Assembly (NCBI RefSeq): GCF_022790535.1
Contig: NZ_LOHG01000002.1
Span: 97,820 to 161,819, forward strand
Length of the DNA: 64,000 nt
Direction of reading: 5' to 3'
Source: Pseudomonas maioricensis
GTDB taxonomy: Bacteria > Pseudomonadota > Gammaproteobacteria > Pseudomonadales > Pseudomonadaceae
The number at the start of each line of letters is the position of its first letter. The first letter of the stretch is position 1. This document shows positions 58,448-64,000 of the stretch, piece by piece. A program made the translations under genes and the position numbers. The notes beneath the pieces are model-generated. The model was given only the letters and a program-made list of their open reading frames with translations. It was not told the origin of the DNA and did not search any database.

Positions 58448-60442
58448 CTACCGCACCAAATGCAGGAACTGCATATGCCGTTCGTACTGGTCGAGGATGT
58501 CGTTGATGACCTGCTCTTTGGTGTAACCCACCAGGTCGTAATCCTGACTGCCCTCGCTCAGGTGCACTTCGGCGCGGTAATAGCGACGGTTGTTCAACTG
58601 CTTGGAACCCATCCCGCCACGCGCAAACGACGGCGTGAAGAAGCCCTTCATCATTACCTGATAAATGAACGGCCGCTCTTCGCCATGGCCAATTTCCAGG
58701 CTGACGCTGTCGTTAGCCGGATCAGGCTGAGTGATAACGTTCAGACCTTTCTCGGCAAACACCGCCGTAACGTCTTCGATCGCCGGGCGCACGGTTTGAT
58801 CCAGGAAGCGGTACACCTCGTCTCGCGACGGATAATGCACGGCCTGGCTCAAGCGCTGACGCCAGCCGCCACGCCGCGCCCCGGATGCCGGTGCGAGCGA
58901 GTACAACTGCGCGATCTGTCGCTGGGACTCCATGAAGAACGCCTTGTGCAGGCCCCACATCATCAACAGCAGGATCAGCGAGAACGGCAACGACGTCAGC
59001 ACCACCGCTGATTTCAGCGCATCGATGCTGCCAGAGAACAGCAAACCACTGGTCACCAGCGCAGTCGCCACACCCCAGAACACACGCAGCCATTTCGGGC
59101 CGTCTTCATCAGGGTTACCGCCTTTGGCCGACAGCGTTGAAAGCACGACAGTGCCCGAGTCTGCCGAAGTGACGAAGAACACGAAGCTGATGAACACCGT
59201 CACCGCAATAACGGTTTTGCTCCATGGATAGGTTTCCAGCAGCAAATAAAGCGTGCGTGACGGATCGTCAATGGCCGACTGACCCAGCGCGACCATGCCA
59301 TGGTTGAGCACCTGATCAATGGCGCTGTTACCAAAAATAGACATCCACGCCAGGGTGAAGCCCAACGGAATCAGCAGCACCCCGAACACGAACTCACGGA
59401 TGGTCCGGCCGCGAGAAATACGCGCAATGAACAGACCTACGAAAGGCGACCAGGCAATCCACCAGGCCCAGTAAAACACCGTCCAGCCACCCAGCCACTC
59501 GCTCGGTTCATCGTAGGCATACACATCAAAACTCTTGGTGGTTATCGCCCCGAGGTAATCACCGATGTTCTGTACCAAGGTGTTGAGCAGGTGCTGCGTC
59601 GGACCAGCAAACAACACAAACAGCAACAGCGCACAGGCCAGCAACATGTTGATGTCCGACATGACACGCACGCCCTTATCGACACCTGCGATCGCCACCA
59701 GAATCGCCGCGCCCATCATCAGCGTGATCAGCCCGACCTGAATCCATTGGGTATGCGGAATATCAAACAGGTAATCCAGCCCGGAATTCAGGTGCAAGAC
59801 CCCAAACCCCATGTCGGCACCCAGGCCGAAAATAGTCGCGATGATGCCGAAGCCATCCACCGCATAACCGATAGGCCCGTTGATGCGTTTGCCGATCAGC
59901 GGATAAAGCGCCGAGCGCAACGCCAAGGGCAGGTTATGGCGATACGCAAAATACGCCAGCGCCATCCCCACAAACGCAAACACACCCCAGCCGTGCAAGC
60001 CCCAGTGCAGAAACAGCAACTGCATCGCCTGCCGCGCGGCTTCAGACGTACCCGCTTCGCCTTGTGGCGGCTGCAACAAGTGCGTCAGGGGTTCCGACAC
60101 ACAGAAGAAGAACAACGTGATGCTGATCCCGGCGGCGAAGAGCATGCCCGCCCAAGACAGATAACTGAATTCGGGTTCGTCGTGGTCGGCACCGAGCTTG
60201 ATCTTGCCGTAACCAGACAAGGCGGTGACCACCACGAAGACCAGATAAATCGTCATCGCCAGCATGTAGTACCAGCCGACCGTATTGGCCGCCCAGTTCT
60301 GCGCTGCCAGCAACCACTGGCCAGCGGCCTCCGGGAAGGAAATGACTGACACACCGAACAGCAAAATAACCGTCGCCGCGAAATAAAACACCGGCGGATT
60401 CATGCGAACCATACCGCTGGACTGGCTAGCAGGTGCACTCAT
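58448..60442 (-). CDS. betT: BCCT family transporter, BetT-type choline carrier
   Basis: A 664-aa transporter with 12 predicted membrane segments in the first 500 residues and a cytoplasmic C-terminal extension of about 150 residues (QTVRPAIEDVTAVFAEKGL ... YDLVGYTKEQVINDILDQYERHM), as in osmotically regulated BetT. The BCCT signature region is YWAWWIAWSPFVGLFIARISRGRTIREF. It imports choline with protons, for glycine betaine synthesis or catabolism. A BetI-like palindrome lies about 95 nt upstream of the start. betA/betB are not in the window. Confidence 0.88.
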   Translation of the reverse strand: MSAPASQSSGMVRMNPPVFYFAATVILLFGVSVISFPEAAGQWLLAAQNWAANTVGWYYMLAMTIYLVFVVVTALSGYGKIKLGADHDEPEFSYLSWAGMLFAAGISITLFFFCVSEPLTHLLQPPQGEAGTSEAARQAMQLLFLHWGLHGWGVFAFVGMALAYFAYRHNLPLALRSALYPLIGKRINGPIGYAVDGFGIIATIFGLGADMGFGVLHLNSGLDYLFDIPHTQWIQVGLITLMMGAAILVAIAGVDKGVRVMSDINMLLACALLLFVLFAGPTQHLLNTLVQNIGDYLGAITTKSFDVYAYDEPSEWLGGWTVFYWAWWIAWSPFVGLFIARISRGRTIREFVFGVLLIPLGFTLAWMSIFGNSAIDQVLNHGMVALGQSAIDDPSRTLYLLLETYPWSKTVIAVTVFISFVFFVTSADSGTVVLSTLSAKGGNPDEDGPKWLRVFWGVATALVTSGLLFSGSIDALKSAVVLTSLPFSLILLLMMWGLHKAFFMESQRQIAQLYSLAPASGARRGGWRQRLSQAVHYPSRDEVYRFLDQTVRPAIEDVTAVFAEKGLNVITQPDPANDSVSLEIGHGEERPFIYQVMMKGFFTPSFARGGMGSKQLNNRRYYRAEVHLSEGSQDYDLVGYTKEQVINDILDQYERHMQFLHLVR

Positions 60443-60534
60443 GAGCCATGCACCTCAAGGTCGTAGGAAAAGACGGCAACAAACGGATTAAGCAAAGGTA
60501 AGCCTCCTGTTATGAGCGGGCAGCGAACCACCGG

Positions 60535-60562
60535 TTTTAATTGAACAAGCGTTCAATTAAAA
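60535..60562. promoter_or_regulatory. BetI-like operator upstream of betT
   Basis: Perfect 12-bp arms TTTTAATTGAAC (60535-60546) and GTTCAATTAAAA (60551-60562) around AAGC. The TTGAAC...GTTCAA core is the type recognised by the choline-sensing TetR repressor BetI. Confidence 0.7.
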
Positions 60563-60784
60563 CATGGAAGCCCCGCGACGGCTAATCGCGGGGCCAGTGG
60601 AGGCTGGCTCAAGGGAGGTTATGACGCCCGGTTCACGGGAATCGTTCCCGCTTGTCGGGTTAAAGAATGGGGCTTATTCCTACCTGCTAAGCCCACTGTT
60701 TCTGACGGCCACCTTCACGGATCTCATACCTACTTTCCGCAGCCACTCGAAGCAAAAAATGATCTTCGGGAAATACCCTTCAAT

Positions 60785-60884
60785 CCTTTGAGATTCGCCC
60801 TACATAGCCATCCGTAACTTTCGTTTAGCGTCGGTTATCTCGCTGTGGCCATCAGTCACGCAGATGTCGTTAAACCAAAGAATC
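60785..60884 (+). repeat. Direct repeat, left copy (leader of the PAAR gene)
   Basis: 100 bp identical at 98 positions to 63901-64000 (offset 3116). Weaker similarity reaches about 30 bp further left. It ends 12 nt before the PAAR start codon, so it holds the promoter/leader. Confidence 0.95.
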
Positions 60885-60896
60885 AGGATGATCGAA

Positions 60897-61943
60897 ATGC
60901 GGACCGGCTATTACATTGGCTTAGGGGATAAAACCGACTGCGGGGGCGAAGTTCTCGATGCCGCCCCCGGCATCACTTGGAATGGCGTGATTCACGCTCG
61001 TGCAGGCGGTCCAGTCACCTGCGGAAAAGACGGAAAAACGTATCAAATCCTGGGGGGTATTCCACACTTCACCAGTGATGGAGTCCCCATAGCAGGCACA
61101 CTGGACAGCGTCAGCGGTTGCCCATGTCGAGCGCAGCTAATCCCATCAGTAACTTCGGCTACGTACAGGGTTGAAACAAACACCCCAGCTCAATCGGAGC
61201 GTAGCTCCCCAACCCAATCTCGTAACTCAGTTCACCCGTCAGCAGCAAAAAAGCCCGCCCATTTCGCTGACGGCGGATCTTGCAGCCACCCGGATCGCAT
61301 GGAGGAACTGGCCAGCTACATCGCCGACGAGATGAACCGCAATATCAATCACCCTTCTGTGCTGGAAATGAAGGAGCTGAATACTTACGACCCGGTGGCG
61401 GAAACCATAGAGTACATGGCACTGCCGTTTTATCGTCGCCTGGGGCAGCAACCCGATTTCCATGCGTTTGCCTTGGCTAAACAAGCTAGAGCATTTGCGT
61501 TATGGACTGAACGGGTTGGGCAGAATAGGCCTTGGGATCATAAGCCGATGATCAAATCAAAATTTGACGGCGCTTGGCAAAAACAAGGGGACCACGACTA
61601 CTTTCACGATATTTGGTCGAATATTCACTACGGATACATTGGAATCGCAAGCGGGTTTTCGGAGAGCGTACTTTTTGATGGCGCGGGTGCGGAGCAAATA
61701 GTTTCAGACACGATTAGAAGAATTCAAGATAAGGAAAAATATCCGGGGCCTAGTAAAACGCCCGGTGTAGAGGGATTGAGAGCTTGGGATGACGCCCCCG
61801 ACAGGGAGTCAATACAAATAGGAGTAAATCTTTACCGCCGCTATCCTTGTGGTGGAATCACATCAACGATAATCATGAAAAAAGTCTTTGAAATAGAGGT
61901 TGCTCGCTGGGTGAAGGGGATTCGGCCACATGAGTGCAAGTAA
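60897..61943 (+). CDS. PAAR-domain effector with C-terminal polymorphic toxin (type 44-like) domain
   Basis: A 348-aa protein likely delivered by a type VI secretion system. Residues 4-82 form a PAAR domain (YYIGLGDKTDCGGEVLDAAP, HARAGGPVTCGKDGKTYQI, GVPIAGTLDSVSGCPC), which would cap the VgrG spike. A low-complexity Ser/Thr/Pro linker (85-125) leads to a C-terminal domain (135-330) with RPWDHKP, DYFHDIWSNIHYGYIGIASG and AGAEQIVSD, which I recognise as polymorphic toxin type 44. Activity is not established here. The ATG at 60897 has AGGATGA in front; ATG at 60888 or 60864 are alternatives. Three small membrane-protein genes follow, the first overlapping by 14 nt. The toxin part and following genes are visibly AT-richer than the core genes. 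Confidence 0.8.
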   Translation: MRTGYYIGLGDKTDCGGEVLDAAPGITWNGVIHARAGGPVTCGKDGKTYQILGGIPHFTSDGVPIAGTLDSVSGCPCRAQLIPSVTSATYRVETNTPAQSERSSPTQSRNSVHPSAAKKPAHFADGGSCSHPDRMEELASYIADEMNRNINHPSVLEMKELNTYDPVAETIEYMALPFYRRLGQQPDFHAFALAKQARAFALWTERVGQNRPWDHKPMIKSKFDGAWQKQGDHDYFHDIWSNIHYGYIGIASGFSESVLFDGAGAEQIVSDTIRRIQDKEKYPGPSKTPGVEGLRAWDDAPDRESIQIGVNLYRRYPCGGITSTIIMKKVFEIEVARWVKGIRPHECK

Positions 61944-62340
61944 ACCTTGGTATCGTTCAGTCTGGCGCGTCCTACTTCTCACCCTAACTACCTTGTACAG
62001 CTTCTGGTACATGGCAACACCAAGAGTAGGCGTTTACTACTCAGACAAGGCAGTGGGTCAGCTGGACTTCATTTGGGATACTCAACATAGTATTTACAAA
62101 GGAGAAATACCTCCTGGCGGAATAACCGGCGGTATAGGAGATATATTCCCAAACGATAAGTTTTTCATGGACTTCCATTGGACTGCCTCTAAAAAAAATC
62201 ATTGCATAAGGATTAATCCAAAATGGCCAACGACCAGTATCTACATTGACGCGGACGGCAATATCGACATCACCGAAGGAAGCGGCACTGATATAGAACG
62301 ATTGCGCAAATGCACGTGGAGTACCGATACGCTGCAATGA
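61930..62340 (+). CDS. Putative immunity protein 1 (single-pass membrane protein)
   Basis: A 136-aa protein with a short basic N-terminus (MSASKPWYRSVWR), one membrane helix (VLLLTLTTLYSFWYMA) and a soluble domain of about 105 residues (VYYSDKAVGQLDFIWDTQ, GDIFPNDKFFMDFHWTASKKNHC, INPKWPTTSIYIDADGNIDI). The positive-inside rule puts the soluble domain in the periplasm. It overlaps the toxin gene, so toxin and immunity are translated together. No characterised family recognised. Confidence 0.75.
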   Translation: MSASKPWYRSVWRVLLLTLTTLYSFWYMATPRVGVYYSDKAVGQLDFIWDTQHSIYKGEIPPGGITGGIGDIFPNDKFFMDFHWTASKKNHCIRINPKWPTTSIYIDADGNIDITEGSGTDIERLRKCTWSTDTLQ

Positions 62341-62392
62341 GCAGGGTTTTGGTAGTACCTATCGGCAACTGAGCATTAGGAATATAAAAAGT

Positions 62393-62800
62393 ATGCCTGC
62401 AGATAGAAGACCAATGGATGTATGGCGGTGGGCTTTGCTAACATGCATTGTGCTATTGGTAATCTTGTACTACGCGCAGCCCCGTGTTTACATCCTCTAT
62501 TCAAAGGACGGCAATAAAAACATAAGTTACATCTTGAATACAGAGCATAGGTTTGTGAAGGGCGACTTGCTTCCTGATAGAACCACAGGTGACGTCGGTC
62601 CTATCTTTGCTAGCGAAAAATTTTTCATGGAGTTTTACTGGTGGGGAGATAATGAGCGCCGGCATTGCATCAGCATCACACCAAAGTGGCCTACCACTGA
62701 AATCCATTTGGACCATAATGGCAATATCGACATTCGGCGAGAGAGCGAAACTGATGTAGATAGTTTGAAAGAGTGCCAGTTTGATTGGGCGAAACCATGA
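62393..62800 (+). CDS. Putative immunity protein 2 (diverged paralogue)
   Basis: A 135-aa protein of the same design: N-terminal helix (RWALLTCIVLLVILYYA), then YILNTEHRFVKGDL, IFASEKFFMEFYWWGDNERRHC, ITPKWPTTEIHLDHNGNIDI. It shares the KFFMxFxW, HCIxIxPKWPTT and DGNIDI-type motifs with copies 1 and 3 but is the most diverged, especially in the membrane helix and the charged loop. It lies 52 nt after copy 1. Confidence 0.75.
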   Translation: MPADRRPMDVWRWALLTCIVLLVILYYAQPRVYILYSKDGNKNISYILNTEHRFVKGDLLPDRTTGDVGPIFASEKFFMEFYWWGDNERRHCISITPKWPTTEIHLDHNGNIDIRRESETDVDSLKECQFDWAKP

Positions 62801-63192
62801 GTGCAGATAAACCTTGGTACCGTTCTTTCTGGCTTATGACACTTATCACACTACTAGGCCTTTTTACCTTTTGGTATGTGGCATTACCTAGGGTTCATGT
62901 TTACTACTCTGAGCAAGGGAGCAGTCAATTAGACTTCGTCTGGAACACCCAGAATCGAATTTACAGAGGTGAAATTCGCCCTGGAGGTGTAACTGCTGAC
63001 GCTGGTCATATTTTCCCTGACGAAGAATTCCTGATGGTGCTTGATTGGACGGCGTCGAAAAGGAACCACTGCATAATGATTAATCCCCAATGGCCAACGA
63101 CGAGCATTTATATCGGTGCAGACGGCAATATTGACATGAGTGAAGGCAGTGGCACGGACGTCGAAAGGTTGAGCAAGTGCCCGTGGGATTAG
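62797..63192 (+). CDS. Putative immunity protein 3 (close paralogue of protein 1)
   Basis: A 131-aa protein nearly collinear with protein 1: MSADKPWYRSFW, helix LITLLGLFTFWYVALP, then VYYSEQGSSQLDFVWNTQ, HIFPDEEFLMVLDWTASKRNHC, INPQWPTTSIYIGADGNIDM and EGSGTDVERLSKCPW. Its ATG overlaps the stop of copy 2 (ATGA). A TTG 12 nt upstream is the alternative. The closeness of 1 and 3 with diverged 2 between suggests duplication followed by specialisation. Confidence 0.75.
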   Translation: MSADKPWYRSFWLMTLITLLGLFTFWYVALPRVHVYYSEQGSSQLDFVWNTQNRIYRGEIRPGGVTADAGHIFPDEEFLMVLDWTASKRNHCIMINPQWPTTSIYIGADGNIDMSEGSGTDVERLSKCPWD

Positions 63193-63217
63193 CGAGCCAT
63201 CTAACCTCCAAACACTG

Positions 63218-63240
63218 AAAAACCGGGCTATCTAGCCCGG
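63218..63240 (-). terminator. Terminator of the minus-strand DUF3077-like gene
   Basis: Stem CCGGGCTA/TAGCCCGG (63223-63240) followed on the minus strand by TTTTT. It may also stop readthrough from the immunity genes. Confidence 0.75.
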
Positions 63241-63248
63241 CCACCCCC

Positions 63249-63482
63249 CTAAACGCTCTGATTAGCGCACGATCCTCTTGTCTCAAGCCGTGCCAAAGAA
63301 TGATCAATAACACTCCGTGCCATATCGACCAGATGCAATACCGACATCGCCAGAAGCCGGTCCGCACCACTCAGGCGATCACCGCTCTCATAGGCGGTGA
63401 CGGCTGCACATTGCAGCAGGTGAGAAGCGTGATTCAAGGACTCCTCCATATTCGAAGGAGAAGCGTCTGTGAGTTGGATCAT
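63249..63482 (-). CDS. Small DUF3077/DUF6124-like protein
   Basis: A 77-aa protein, MIQLTDASPSNMEESLNHAS then LLQCAAVTAYESGD and ADRLLAMSVLHLVDMARSVI. The pattern of an 'xxLxHAsxLLxCA' helix and a second helix with a buried 'HLVDMAR' resembles the short Pseudomonas-specific DUF3077/DUF6124 proteins of unknown function. ATG at 63482 has AGGGA in front. The frame stays open to 63743 and a 164-aa product cannot be excluded. Confidence 0.55.
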   Translation of the reverse strand: MIQLTDASPSNMEESLNHASHLLQCAAVTAYESGDRLSGADRLLAMSVLHLVDMARSVIDHSLARLETRGSCANQSV

Positions 63483-63743
63483 GATTGAATTCCCTGACTC
63501 TAGAAAAAATGACCGCCAGGTATCGCTACTAAACGATAAGGGTGGCAGCTGTGCGAAGGTTAGTAGACCGGGAGTCAGCACCGGCGCGCTCGAAAGCGCC
63601 CTGCGCACAGCCGCCATAAAATGGACGTAAAAAACGTCTGCTTCAAGGTTGAGTGCTGCACGACTGACTACCTGGGCTACTAAACCCAATCGCTGACATT
63701 GCAGCGACCGAGGCACCTTAGTAGCCGAACTCGTCAGCCGCAA

Positions 63744-64000
63744 GTGGGCGGGATTGTCTAGGAAACTTCACTCAAGAAAAAGAGAAATGTAGCGCGGGCA
63801 CCGTGGGCGATTGCCTGCAAATTTGGCTAATGCCCTCGCCCGCCTCTCTCAAACAAAGCTTCCAAGCCCAATAAAACGTTTCCGAGAACCATCCTTCAAC
63901 CCTTTGAGATTCGCCCTACATAGCCATCCGTAACTTTCGTTTAGCGTCGGTTATCTCGCAGTGGCCACCAGTCACGCAGATGTCGTTAAACCAAAGAATC
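63744..64000. other. Right-edge intergenic region ending in the second leader copy
   Basis: No gene is seen before the direct repeat at 63901-64000. The sequence between has no recognisable features. Confidence 0.5.
63901..64000 (+). repeat. Direct repeat, right copy (cut by the window end)
   Basis: 98% identical to 60785-60884. The next bases after the left copy are AGG-ATG and the PAAR start, so a second PAAR-type gene is expected to begin within about 15 nt beyond the window. Confidence 0.95.

Larger units (their letters stand above)
60443..60896. other. Divergent regulatory region between betT and the PAAR gene
   Basis: Contains the BetI-like palindrome (60535-60562), a GC-rich hairpin (GCCCCGCG 60570-60577 with CGCGGGGC 60587-60594), and the left copy of the direct repeat (60785-60884) that forms the leader of the PAAR gene. 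No additional gene is supported. Confidence 0.6.

Noticed and set aside
59300..60349. 349-codon plus-strand frame
   Set aside because: Antisense to betT; Gln/Arg/His-rich low-complexity product.
60564..60791. 75-codon plus-strand frame between betT and the PAAR gene
   Set aside because: It runs across a hairpin and into the repeated leader, with no ribosome site and no resemblance to any family.
63483..63743. Extended N-terminus for the DUF3077-like protein
   Set aside because: The extra 87 residues show no family resemblance and a ribosome site precedes the shorter start; retained only as an alternative.

Overview
The window is a piece of a Pseudomonas chromosome, most like the fluorescens/putida side of the genus. 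Evidence is the GC-rich coding style, the dense load of Pseudomonas-type REP hairpins between genes, and housekeeping blocks in a typical Pseudomonas order: metXW-rdgB-hemW, trmB/thiGS, mtgA, rpoH-ftsX-ftsE-ftsY, an M16 peptidase pair-rsmD, coaD-ferredoxin-ggt, mutM, ilvD, and glnA-(DUF4124)2-ntrBC. Much of 3.3-40 kb follows, from memory, the PA0353-PA0391 order of P. aeruginosa PAO1. No rRNA, tRNA, CRISPR array or prophage was recognised.

Layout. 0.2-3.1 kb: an amino-acid binding protein, a methyltransferase and a Dps-family ferritin. 3.4-7.9 kb: methionine synthesis (metX, metW), nucleotide-pool cleaning (rdgB) and haem trafficking (hemW). 8-11.3 kb: trmB, thiG, thiS, a DUF423 protein and mtgA. 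11.5-15.8 kb: rpoH with ftsXEY on the minus strand. 16.2-20.8 kb: two M16 peptidase-family genes, rsmD and a YheT-type hydrolase. 21-26.4 kb is an accessory patch: sulfurtransferase, TetR regulator, a LacI-controlled sugar-acid dehydratase and a 'mobile mystery' HTH/Fic pair behind five evenly spaced operators. 26.5-33 kb: coniferyl-aldehyde-type dehydrogenase, Tat protein, GMC oxidoreductase, coaD, ferredoxin and ggt. 33-41 kb: mutM, an HDOD protein, an RlmI-like methyltransferase, an SH3 protein, a REP-associated transposase beside its REP cluster, and ilvD. 41-46.6 kb: pchP, folA, a DUF2868/DUF3482 pair and a YkgJ protein. 46.9-57 kb: typA, thiI, and the nitrogen-control block glnA ... ntrB-ntrC, with sigma-54 type promoters and an exported chorismate mutase gene between. 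57.4-60.4 kb: an SDR enzyme and a BetT-type choline transporter with a BetI-like operator. 60.9-63.2 kb: a PAAR-toxin gene followed by three related membrane-anchored proteins that look like immunity proteins. The promoter region of this module is repeated at 98% identity at the right edge of the window, so another module probably starts just beyond.

The two most interesting systems are (1) the PAAR/type-44 toxin with its triple immunity array and duplicated leader, and (2) the HTH/Fic pair with five palindromes on a 33-bp period. Choline use is a secondary theme: pchP would release choline in the periplasm and the BetT-type carrier would import it. REP sequences fall into at least six sequence families, but only one RAYT transposase is visible. 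Where an upstream in-frame extension of a gene ran through a REP or promoter, I chose the internal start with a ribosome site or family-typical N-terminus.
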